9,055 nucleotides of DNA from contig DLME01000031.1 in NCBI GenBank assembly GCA_002479215.1, forward strand, positions 1 to 9,055. The letters are read 5' to 3'. Under the pieces are notes generated by a model, which worked only from the letters and a program-made list of their open reading frames with translations, had not been told where the DNA came from and searched no databases. Shown one piece after another: positions 1-6,040 of the stretch (its first letter is position 1; the number at the start of each line of letters is the position of its first letter). The DNA is from Syntrophaceae bacterium UBA7544 (GTDB lineage: Bacteria; Desulfobacterota; Syntrophia; Syntrophales; Smithellaceae). Both the position numbers and the translations under genes were made by a program.

Positions 1-51
1 ATTAGTGGGGAATAATTCCCCAGTAGTGGAGAATAATTCTTCAGAATTATT
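1..51. repeat. Tandem palindromic 21-bp repeat units at window edge
   Basis: Two adjacent 21-bp units (1-21 and 22-42) match at 17 of 21 positions. Each carries a palindrome of seven pairs around a central A. In unit 1 the arms are GGGGAAT / ATTCCCC. In unit 2 they are GGAGAAT / ATTCTTC, where one G-C pair has become A-T on both sides and another has become a G-T wobble, so pairing is kept. A further arm at 43-51 (AGAATTATT) is the exact complement of 32-40 and can form an alternative stem. The array lies just 3' of the minus-strand DUF2600 gene and may continue left of the window. No T-run follows on the minus strand, so it is not a standard rho-independent terminator. Function is unknown. 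Confidence 0.55.
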
Positions 52-104
52 AAGGATTATCCGAGTTGTTCATGATTCTAAACATAATATAAACCATTTA
101 GCCG

Positions 105-1160
105 TTAAGGAAGGCGCCGGTAAATCCAGCAATGAAGGTAAAAGAAAATAGCTTTTGCCCCGCCAATACTCAGCAATTTCCTTGAAATCTTACGAACTTC
201 TTTTTGCTGTGAAACTTTGTTATCAGAAAGGTAAATACTCAACAGGCCACGGTTGATCAAACGGTGAAATTCAGGGAAAGGTAACCCGGCAATGCTCTGC
301 TGTGCCTGCCGGTAGAAATAAATTAGCCTTTTGGCTAGAAGTTCGCTGTCCGGATAATAAGAACAAAAATTCAAATCATGACCTCGGCGATCTTCTTCCT
401 GATCAATCAAATAATCTAGGAGAATATGCAATCCCTGAACCCAGGGGAAGTAAGCTTGTTTGATTTTAGAGATAAGCTCGGAAGATGTATTGGGATTGAA
501 CAAAAGGGAAACAATGCTGAAAATTCCTAAGGTAGAACCGGCGCAGGCCGCGAATTCATACCAGGTCATTTCGGGTAACCGGCTCTTGTTTTGATCAAAC
601 CATGCCTGAAGCCTGGGCAGGCGCTCCTCGCTTTTTACATGTTTGTGGACTTGCAAATCAAAATAGAAGCCGGCCAGGTCGAGCACGGTTGAGGCGGCAA
701 TTCTATAATTGGATAAGTTTCGCAATACATCCCGGCAGGTTTGCACCAGCGCTGCCAGGTAGCCGCCGTCATCCTGCTCCTGTCGGAACCGGTAATAAGA
801 TGATAACTTGGCATCCGGAGTGAGGGCATGCAGCATAGCTTCGTGCAATGCGCGAAAATCGTCGGGATCGAGCGAGGTGCTTCGGTCGCAAAGATTATCC
901 AGATAATCACTGATCGTTTGGTACGCAACAATAAATTTAATGGCCTCTTTGTATCGGTTTCCGGCCAAAAGCCCGTAAATCGAACCTCCTTCGCAGTGAA
1001 ATGTCTTAGTGGAAATACTCAGCTGCGCCTGCCAGCGTAATTCGGGATCGGGAATCTTTTGGGCAATATTTTTCCAGCCCTGCAGATACTGATGAGTGAT
1101 GGGTCGAACCTGAAGAAATATTCGGGTTGTAAGAGTTATTAAATTTGTCGGTACTGGCAA
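105..1160 (-). CDS. ytpB: DUF2600 family protein, tetraprenyl-beta-curcumene synthase-like (YtpB)
   Basis: A 351-residue protein that matches, as I recall it, the YtpB/DUF2600 family along its whole length. These are class I terpene synthases; the Bacillus member cyclises a C35 prenyl diphosphate to tetraprenyl-beta-curcumene, a sesquarterpene precursor. Family landmarks are visible: TKTFHCEGG near 51-59, an Asp-rich first motif with D85, D88 and D92 in DYLDNLCDR, DDGGYL at 130-135, DLQVHKHV near 168-175, GSTLGIF near 208-214 and a second acidic helix with D249, D253 and D257 followed by NFCSYY. The length is near that of the family. The start is TTG at 1160; no in-frame ATG lies near it, and the resulting N-terminus (PVPTN..., then PDPELR) fits the family. 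Only a weak AGGGG stands upstream. It is transcribed divergently from the flavoprotein gene at 1308. The exact substrate cannot be read from sequence, and no prenyl diphosphate synthase lies in the window. Confidence 0.88.
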   Translation of the reverse strand: MPVPTNLITLTTRIFLQVRPITHQYLQGWKNIAQKIPDPELRWQAQLSISTKTFHCEGGSIYGLLAGNRYKEAIKFIVAYQTISDYLDNLCDRSTSLDPDDFRALHEAMLHALTPDAKLSSYYRFRQEQDDGGYLAALVQTCRDVLRNLSNYRIAASTVLDLAGFYFDLQVHKHVKSEERLPRLQAWFDQNKSRLPEMTWYEFAACAGSTLGIFSIVSLLFNPNTSSELISKIKQAYFPWVQGLHILLDYLIDQEEDRRGHDLNFCSYYPDSELLAKRLIYFYRQAQQSIAGLPFPEFHRLINRGLLSIYLSDNKVSQQKEVRKISRKLLSIGGAKAIFFYLHCWIYRRLP

Positions 1161-1307
1161 AGTTAAGCGCCCCTGTCTTTGTTTTCGAAATTAATTAGGC
1201 TTTAGCATAAGCTCGATAATATAACAAGATAAGGCCGCTTCATTTCCATGATTGACCGGCCAAGGTTTTTCGTGCTACGCAAATTTTAAAGGTGGGTACG
1301 CAATTTG
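1161..1307. promoter_or_regulatory. Divergent intergenic region between DUF2600 and flavoprotein genes
   Basis: This gap of about 147 bp must hold the start signals of both divergent genes. On the plus strand, AAAGGTGG near 1288-1295 is a good ribosome-binding site for the ATG at 1308. A TTGACC at 1252-1257 could be a -35 box, but the matching -10 (TACGCA near 1276) is poor, so no promoter is called firmly. A GGCCG / CGGCC pair (1233-1237 and 1257-1261) followed by TTTTT is noted but judged weak. Confidence 0.35.
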
Positions 1308-2657
1308 ATGAGGACCGACGAAAAAATAGATGCTGATGTTATAATTGTTGGCGGCGGCGCGGCAGGCCTCATGGCCGCGGGCCGCGCAGGCGAGTTGGGA
1401 GCGAAAGTTTTACTTCTGGAAAAAACCGGCAGCATCGGCAAAAAAATTCTCGTTAGCGGCAAAACGCGTTGCAATTTAACAAATTCCGCCGAATTAAAAG
1501 ATTTCATTGCCATGTATGGAATTAACGGCCGTTTTCTTTACGGCGCTTTTCATCGGTTTTTCCGCCCTGAATTGCTGGACTTTCTTACGCGCCAAGGGCT
1601 CCCGACAAAATTGGAACGGGGCGGAAGAATCTTTCCCGTTTCCGATGATGCTCATGATGTCGTGAGAGTATTTAAAAAATATCTGGCCGCAGGCAAAGTC
1701 CAGATCGAATTAAATACGCAGGTAACCGTGGTCTATTTTCAAGATAACTGCATTTATCTTGTCCAGACTCAAAACGGAACTTATCGCTCTTCCGCGGTTA
1801 TTATGGCCACAGGCGGCTCCTCCTGGCCTGAAACCGGCTCTACCGGTGATGGTTATAAAATGAGCAGGCAACTGGGACACAGCATTGTGAAGCTCAAACC
1901 GGCACTGGTGCCGCTGATAGTGCAGGAACAGAATTTGGCCAAATCCATGCAGGGTGTTAGCCTGCGCAATGTCCGCGCGACGGCTTTTCAGGGTGAAGCC
2001 TCTGCCATCGATGCTTCGCTCACTCCCCACTGCAGCTATGGCCGTGGAGAAAAAAAATCACCCCGTCCGCCGGTTGTGGAAAGCCGCTTTGGGGAAATGC
2101 TCTTTACACATTTTGGTCTGGGCGGCCCGATTATATTGCTCATGAGCCTTGCTGTTGTGGAAGCTCTGGAAAATGGTCCTGTATCCGTATTAATAGATTT
2201 AAAACCGGCGTTGACCACGGGACAATTACGCAAGCGCCTACAGCGCGATCTGGACAAATCCGGTAAAAGAAAAATCACCGGCATCATCAAAGAATATCTG
2301 CCCGCGAAGATGATCGATCCCTTTATAGAGATAATGGGGATTGGTACGGAAAAGCAGGCGCATCAGATTACCGCCGCGGAAAGAGAAAAAATTATTGAAC
2401 TGCTCAAGGCCCTGCGCTTCAACATCAAAGCTCCTCTGCCGCTGGAAAAAGCGATAGTGACGGCAGGGGGGGTATCACTTGATGAAATCGATCCGCGGAC
2501 AATGGCTTCCAGAAAAGTTCCCGGGCTGTATTTTTGCGGTGAAGTAATGGATATTGATGCCGATACCGGAGGATATAATTTGCAGGCGGCTTTTTCGACA
2601 GGGTATGTAGCGGGTGAAAGCGCAGCAAAATATATAAAGCCGCTATTGGACGAATAA
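1308..2657 (+). CDS. NAD(P)/FAD-dependent oxidoreductase, HI0933/BaiN (YhiN) family
   Basis: A 449-residue flavoprotein of the HI0933/YhiN family, a group that also includes the bile-acid enzyme BaiN. For most members the reaction is unknown. A Rossmann FAD-binding site opens the protein (VIIVGGGAAGL, residues about 11-21), with the ribose-binding Glu at the end of strand 2 (VLLLEK, about 34-39). Family signatures follow: GKKILVSGKTRCNLTN, ATGGSSWPETGSTGDGY, GEMLFTHFGLGGP, VTAGGVSLDEID and the closing GLYFCGEVMDIDADTGGYNLQAAFSTG, which completes the FAD site. The length is normal. The first possible start is TTG at 1305, directly before ATG at 1308; I prefer the ATG because the AAAGGTGG near 1288-1295 serves it. 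The 3' end is intact, but sequence beyond 2657 is disrupted, so former operon partners downstream may be lost. The cofactor fold is certain; the physiological substrate is not. Confidence 0.93.
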   Translation: MRTDEKIDADVIIVGGGAAGLMAAGRAGELGAKVLLLEKTGSIGKKILVSGKTRCNLTNSAELKDFIAMYGINGRFLYGAFHRFFRPELLDFLTRQGLPTKLERGGRIFPVSDDAHDVVRVFKKYLAAGKVQIELNTQVTVVYFQDNCIYLVQTQNGTYRSSAVIMATGGSSWPETGSTGDGYKMSRQLGHSIVKLKPALVPLIVQEQNLAKSMQGVSLRNVRATAFQGEASAIDASLTPHCSYGRGEKKSPRPPVVESRFGEMLFTHFGLGGPIILLMSLAVVEALENGPVSVLIDLKPALTTGQLRKRLQRDLDKSGKRKITGIIKEYLPAKMIDPFIEIMGIGTEKQAHQITAAEREKIIELLKALRFNIKAPLPLEKAIVTAGGVSLDEIDPRTMASRKVPGLYFCGEVMDIDADTGGYNLQAAFSTGYVAGESAAKYIKPLLDE

Positions 2658-2660
2658 CAA

Positions 2661-2756
2661 ATGTCTGGCCGTGAAAAAATAGCCGTCATTGCTGCAAGCG
2701 ATGCAAAGCTGGAATATAAATTAAAAGAATGGGGCCGACGACAACGCGACCTGTAA
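2661..2756 (+). pseudogene. 31-codon orphan reading frame, probable 5' fragment of an unknown gene
   Basis: An ATG three bases after the flavoprotein stop opens a 31-codon frame (starts MSGREKIAVIAASD, ends at TAA 2754-2756). The spacing suggests translational coupling to the upstream gene. I do not recognise the family. From about 2734 on, the same bases are better explained as the beginning of a cupin gene on the opposite strand, so the last seven or so codons are probably read-through past a junction and not original sequence. A genuine short peptide is possible but less likely. Confidence 0.4.
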
Positions 2757-2820
2757 CGCCCTTTGCCTGGTCATTGTCAAAATGAGTCGGTGTAACGTCC
2801 GCATATTTTATTATCTTCAT
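2734..2820 (-). pseudogene. Cupin-domain protein, N-terminal 29 codons only
   Basis: Read on the minus strand from the ATG at 2820, the first 29 codons give MKIIKYADVTPTHFDN followed by a segment ending TGRVVVG. I recognise this as the N-terminus of a family of small single-domain cupins, whose metal-binding His motifs come after this point. A strong ribosome-binding site (GGAGAAGGAA, 2827-2836) sits upstream, so it began as a real gene. After residue 29 the frame goes into unrelated sequence (PILLIYIP...) and stops at 2686-2688. The whole beta-barrel and the metal ligands are missing. It converges with the orphan frame starting at 2661, and both end near the same point. Confidence 0.65.
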
Positions 2821-2838
2821 GCTGTTTTCCTTCTCCAG

Positions 2839-2949
2839 TTTTAAATCAAAGCGCTCTCTTCGTTGGTTGCGTCGTCAGTTTCCTCAACGTATTATTAATA
2901 CGCCTCGTCACCTCTTTCTCGCCGCCTTGATATCATCTTTGATTTAAAA
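2839..2949. repeat. 111-bp element with 13-bp terminal inverted repeats and central palindrome
   Basis: The outer 13 bp form a perfect inverted pair: TTTTAAATCAAAG at 2839-2851 and CTTTGATTTAAAA at 2937-2949. At the exact centre (2888-2902) is a second palindrome, CGTATT-ATT-AATACG. The nested symmetry suggests a non-autonomous mobile or REP-like dispersed element; no transposase is encoded. It lies between the response-regulator remnant and the cupin ribosome-binding site. Copy number in the genome cannot be known from this window. Confidence 0.6.
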
Positions 2950-2951
2950 AT

Positions 2952-2978
2952 GGAATTAGATGTTGCGTCCCCCGAATT
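2952..2978 (-). repeat. REP/RAYT (IS200-like) end-type motif remnant
   Basis: On the minus strand this stretch contains AATTCGGGGGACGCAACATC followed by TAATTCC. It resembles, from memory, a motif (AATTCGGGGGACACAATAC...) that flanks REP-associated tyrosine transposase (Y1, IS200-like) genes in many anaerobes. It sits exactly where the response-regulator homology stops, which fits insertion or decay of such an element. No Y1 transposase reading frame is present. The link rests on recalled similarity only. Confidence 0.35.
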
Positions 2979-2989
2979 TTCATTACTAG

Positions 2990-3065
2990 AGGATTCAACG
3001 GCACTCCTTTTACGGTTACTTAATGGCCGAGCCAATCAATCTTTATATTATCAATCGTTTTAATT
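2990..3065 (-). pseudogene. Degraded winged-helix (OmpR/PhoB-type) domain of the response regulator
   Basis: Skipping one base (the T complementary to 3068) restores a frame reading KIKTIDNIKIDWLGH, then a TAA stop, then VTVKGVPLN. This has the pattern of the first strands of an OmpR-family effector domain (I..id.i.id...h.V.v.g..l.Lt). Homology ends near 2990, before the recognition helix, where the G-rich REP-like sequence begins. A one-base frameshift, a nonsense codon and a truncation have therefore all accumulated in this domain. Confidence 0.6.
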
Positions 3066-3446
3066 TTAGATTGTGCTACCGGGATTCGTCCGCTTTAACA
3101 CTGCGTATATTCGAGCTATAAGCTCGCGCATACTAAACGGTTTAGTTAGATAATCATCAGCGCCCAATTCCAGGCCTAAAACCCGATCAATCTCGTCATC
3201 TTTGCCGGTTAATATAATAATGGGGACATCGGAAAACTGGCGTATTAATCGGCATATCGCCATACCGCCAATACTCGGGAGCATAAGATCCAGCAAAATT
3301 AAAGCAATCGTTTCAGTTTTCGCAAGGTTCAATCCAGTTTCACCGTCGCCAGCCGTAATAACTTCGTAACCTTCGCATTTTAAATTATAACCTATTGATT
3401 CCAAAATCATTGGTTCATCATCAATGATCAAAATCCGCTTGGCCAT
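3066..3446 (-). CDS. Response regulator receiver domain, truncated OmpR/PhoB family
   Basis: A 126-residue open frame holds a complete CheY-like receiver domain. The acidic pocket is D9-D10, the phospho-accepting Asp is D53 (LLDLMLP), the switch Thr is T80 (IILTGKDD) and the conserved Lys-Pro is K102-P103 in DDYLTKPFSMRELIARI. The segment RIYAVLKRT after it is the typical linker of OmpR-family regulators, whose full length is about 225-235 residues, so about 100 residues are missing. The start is well supported by GAGGTGA at 3451-3457, five bases before the ATG. A near-consensus promoter lies about 75 bp upstream. No sensor kinase gene is in the window. One oddity is the Gly-Gly at residues 60-61, where Asp-Gly is usual. 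It may be a dying gene or may still make a stand-alone receiver. Confidence 0.8.
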   Translation of the reverse strand: MAKRILIIDDEPMILESIGYNLKCEGYEVITAGDGETGLNLAKTETIALILLDLMLPSIGGMAICRLIRQFSDVPIIILTGKDDEIDRVLGLELGADDYLTKPFSMRELIARIYAVLKRTNPGSTI

Positions 3447-3524
3447 AATTTCACCTCAAATTAATATTGTTCTCTATGCCCGGCAACTAAATAATATGAT
3501 AAAATTTTGCTTTTGATGGACTGA

Positions 3525-3553
3525 AGTATAAGAAAACCGGTCTTATATGTCAA
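3525..3553 (-). promoter_or_regulatory. Sigma-70-type promoter for the response regulator
   Basis: On the minus strand TTGACA (3553-3548), a 17-bp spacer and TATACT (3530-3525) form an almost perfect sigma-70/sigma-A promoter pointing at the response regulator. The predicted start of transcription is near 3518, giving a leader of about 70 bases before the ATG at 3446. Confidence 0.75.
3527..3547. promoter_or_regulatory. Candidate operator: 7-bp inverted repeat in the promoter spacer
   Basis: TATAAGA (3527-3533) and TCTTATA (3541-3547) are exact inverted arms around AAACCGG. The pair covers most of the -10 box and the whole spacer of the promoter at 3525-3553, a position where a bound dimer would block RNA polymerase. 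The binding protein is unknown. Autoregulation by the adjacent regulator is possible, although that protein now lacks its DNA-binding domain. Confidence 0.4.
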
Positions 3554-3792
3554 TGAAATATTGACCATAAAAATGTTGTGGCATTGTGTTGATCGCGTGG
3601 GGAGGTAGGCTGGTGTCTGGCGAAGATTGAGAATAATTAGGATGTCATCAGCAAGATAGAGCCGAAAAAGTCTAATATCATCTCCATCTGTTATTTTAGA
3701 TTTTCAATTGGATATGTCAAATATGGACTTCAGGAAGAAGTTAATGCTCCTTTTGATAAGCCCGATCAAATTAGGTTTCGTTCAAAACAAAT
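3554..3792. other. Non-coding stretch with possible decayed coding segment
   Basis: Between the response-regulator promoter and the end of the lipoamide dehydrogenase gene I see no gene with a start codon and ribosome-binding site. On the plus strand one frame is open from 3641 into the antisense of the dehydrogenase gene; about 57 codons give protein-like text (for example GYVKYGLQEEVNAPFDKP) but no in-frame start. It may be a gene remnant or chance. No clear terminator hairpin follows the dehydrogenase stop at 3793 on the minus strand. Confidence 0.3.
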
Positions 3793-5154
3793 TCATCCTC
3801 TAAATAGTGGAGTGAAAATTTCACTCAAGGTCGGATGGGGAATCACCCATGACCGCAGTTGTTTTTTGGTTAACTCGTTGGATATTGCCAAAGCGAGAGG
3901 AGAAATAAGTTCCGCGGCTTCCTCGCCAACGATGGTTGCGCCGATGATTTTATCCTCATTGAAGATGACCTTGACAAAACCCTGACCCAGCAGTTGGGCG
4001 CGTGCGATGATGTTGGCGCTGTAATTGGATTTCACGATCTCCACGATTAATCCTTCGTTTACCGCTTGTTTTTGATTATGACCCACGCGAGCAATTTGCG
4101 GATGGCTATAAACCACGGATGGAATAAAATTTTCATCGTAAACAATTGTGTTTGATTCACAAATATGCCCGGCCGCAACTTTACCTTGCTCAGTCGCGCG
4201 ATGTGCCAGCATCAAGCCGCCGGTGACATCGCCTACCGCGTAAATACCGGCTATATTTGTCATCATGTTCTGATCGACTTTGACGCCAGCTTTTGCATAT
4301 TCAATGCCCAACTTATCCAACTGTGGCGTATCCAGCAGAGGTTTTCTTCCGGTGCAAAGTAAAGCATAATCGGCAGTCATCTCAAATTCTTTGCCAATTT
4401 TTTGAGCCCGCATGACAACTCCGTTGTCCGTATCATTTAATTTTTCGAGTTTTGTTGAGGTATGTATGTCAATGCCTAAACGAACCAGTTCCTGCCGGAG
4501 CAAATCGACTGCTTCCTGGTCTTCATAGGGTAGAATGCTGTCTAATAGTTCAACTAAGGTTACTCTTACACCCAATTCGGCAAAAAAAGTGGCAAATTCC
4601 ACGCCGATTACACTGCCCCCAACAATGATGATACTGGCGGGAAGAATATTTAAATTAAGCAAACCATCAGAGGTTAAGATGCGTTCGGACAAATTTATTT
4701 CCGGCAGCATTTGCGGTTCAGAGCCCCAGGCGATAATTATGTTATTTGTGGGAATGATTTTAGAGTTGCCTTGTTGATCCCTATATTGCACTTCCTGAGA
4801 TGAGATAATTTCTCCCGTGCCTTGTTTTGTTTCCACCTGAGCATCGACGAGCATTTTATGAGCACCGAGCGCCGCCACCTTGACTATTTGTTGTTGATGT
4901 TTTTTTATACCGCTAAAATCAATTGATATATCCGCGATATTAATTCCCAACCTTTTGAGTTTTTTCAAGTCCGCGTAATATTTACTGCAGGAAAGAAGGG
5001 CTTTGGTGGGAATGCAGCCGAGATTGGTACATGTGCCACCCCAACTGTCTTTTTCGATAATGAGGACGTGTTTTTTGTTTTTCGCAGCATGCTCGGCCGC
5101 GGCTAGTCCCCCGGGTCCTCCGCCAATAACAACTAAATCATATTGTTCAGCCAT
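3793..5154 (-). CDS. lpdA: Dihydrolipoyl dehydrogenase (glycine cleavage L protein)
   Basis: A 453-residue flavoenzyme of the class I pyridine nucleotide-disulfide oxidoreductases. It reoxidises the dihydrolipoyl group of GcvH and passes electrons through FAD to NAD+. Visible features are the N-terminal FAD Rossmann motif (VVIGGGPGGLAAAEHA, about 8-23), the redox disulfide C42/C47 in GGTCTNLGCIPTK, the NAD-binding segment near 176-201, the second FAD motif GIYAVGDVTGGLMLAHRA and the C-terminal HPTLSE with catalytic His440 and Glu445. A GTG at 5160 could extend it by two codons, but that GTG overlaps the AGGAG at 5160-5164. The ATG at 5154 has ideal spacing from it, so I chose the ATG. It follows lipA by 12 bases and is the last gene of the gcv operon. 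Two oddities: Trp143 in IAWGSEP where the family has Thr (ATGS), and Ser181 in the NAD site (GGSVIG) where Gly is usual. Operon position makes the L-protein role likely; it may also serve other lipoyl complexes. Confidence 0.92.
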   Translation of the reverse strand: MAEQYDLVVIGGGPGGLAAAEHAAKNKKHVLIIEKDSWGGTCTNLGCIPTKALLSCSKYYADLKKLKRLGINIADISIDFSGIKKHQQQIVKVAALGAHKMLVDAQVETKQGTGEIISSQEVQYRDQQGNSKIIPTNNIIIAWGSEPQMLPEINLSERILTSDGLLNLNILPASIIIVGGSVIGVEFATFFAELGVRVTLVELLDSILPYEDQEAVDLLRQELVRLGIDIHTSTKLEKLNDTDNGVVMRAQKIGKEFEMTADYALLCTGRKPLLDTPQLDKLGIEYAKAGVKVDQNMMTNIAGIYAVGDVTGGLMLAHRATEQGKVAAGHICESNTIVYDENFIPSVVYSHPQIARVGHNQKQAVNEGLIVEIVKSNYSANIIARAQLLGQGFVKVIFNEDKIIGATIVGEEAAELISPLALAISNELTKKQLRSWVIPHPTLSEIFTPLFRG

Positions 5155-5166
5155 ATCCACTCCTCA

Positions 5167-6033
5167 CTAACATGCCTGCGCAGCATGATAAGAACTGCGC
5201 ACTAAGGGTCCCGCTTCCACATAATGAAAGCCTTTTTTATCGGCTATTTCTTTCAACTCTGCAAACTCGTCCGGGTGATAATATTTAGCTACCGGCCAAT
5301 GCTTGAGCGTCGGCTGTTGATACTGCCCGATAGTCAGGCGTGAGCAGGAAGCCGCAACCAAATCGTCAATTAAGCGCAGGATCTCTGCGCGCTTTTCACC
5401 AAAGCCAACCATAAAACCGCTTTTGGAAATAATCGGCGTTCCGGCAATCCGTGAGAGGAGCTTAAGTGATAGTCTATAATTTCCCTGCGGCCGTAATTGA
5501 GCAAACATAGGTTCAACAACTTCCATATTGTGGTTGATGACGTCGGGTTTGGCGGCAATCACTTTTTCCAGCGCTGATGTGCTGCCCTTAAAATCGGGAA
5601 TCAAGACTTCAATCTTACATTCGGGCACTGCTTTGCGCAAGTCGCCTATACAATCAGCAAAAGCTTGAGCACCTCCGTCGGGCAAATCATCACGGGTAAC
5701 GGAAGTTACAGCAACGTATTTTAAACTCATTTTATGTACAGCATCAATCAGACGATGAATTTCTTGTTCGTCCACAGGCGCTGGTATACCATGAGCGACA
5801 TTACAATAAACGCAGTTACGCGTGCAAATATTACCGAGAATCAAAAATGTTGCCGTACCGTTATTGAAGCATTCAGCCATATTGGGGCAGGCCGCCTCCT
5901 GACAGACGGTGTGCAATTGCAGCTCAACGAGAGTGGATTTAATGTTGCGGCATTCACCAGTATTATAAGGAGGACGCACTTTGAGCCAAGGAGGCTTGCG
6001 GAGAAGTTGTGATCTTGATTGTAGTTCGTTCAT
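5167..6033 (-). CDS. lipA: Lipoyl synthase
   Basis: A 288-residue radical SAM enzyme that inserts two sulphurs into the octanoyl chain on a carrier protein such as GcvH, making the lipoyl cofactor. Both [4Fe-4S] sites are present: the auxiliary cluster motif C44-x4-C49-x5-C55 (CQEAACPNMAEC) and the radical SAM motif C70-x3-C74-x2-C77 (CTRNCVYC). The C-terminal RSSY (279-282) supplies the conserved Ser ligand. Also seen are VTSVTRDDLPDGGA and the family's NHNMEVVEP and GQYQQPT segments, slightly divergent from better known versions. Start choice: the frame extends 20 codons further up, into gcvPB, but the ATG at 6033, seven bases after the gcvPB stop, gives the normal N-terminus and length. 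Its ribosome-binding site is weak (GGAAAAAAG inside the end of gcvPB), suggesting coupled translation. No lipB or lplA is in the window, so the octanoyl or lipoate supply must come from elsewhere. Confidence 0.95.
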   Translation of the reverse strand: MNELQSRSQLLRKPPWLKVRPPYNTGECRNIKSTLVELQLHTVCQEAACPNMAECFNNGTATFLILGNICTRNCVYCNVAHGIPAPVDEQEIHRLIDAVHKMSLKYVAVTSVTRDDLPDGGAQAFADCIGDLRKAVPECKIEVLIPDFKGSTSALEKVIAAKPDVINHNMEVVEPMFAQLRPQGNYRLSLKLLSRIAGTPIISKSGFMVGFGEKRAEILRLIDDLVAASCSRLTIGQYQQPTLKHWPVAKYYHPDEFAELKEIADKKGFHYVEAGPLVRSSYHAAQAC

Positions 6034-6040
6034 AAAAAAA

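Noticed and set aside
635..931. 98-codon minus-strand frame inside the DUF2600 gene
   Set aside because: It overlaps a well-supported family gene in another frame and has no recognisable domain.
1233..1270. GGCCG/CGGCC stem followed by TTTTT on the plus strand, terminator-like
   Set aside because: The stem is only 5 bp with a 19-base loop, and no plus-strand gene ends before it; it precedes the flavoprotein start.
3561..3590. Plus-strand promoter starting at TTGACC 3561
   Set aside because: No acceptable -10 box at 16-18 bp spacing and no supported plus-strand gene downstream.
5155..5160. GTG start for the dihydrolipoyl dehydrogenase
   Set aside because: The GTG overlaps the AGGAG ribosome-binding site; the ATG six bases on is correctly spaced.
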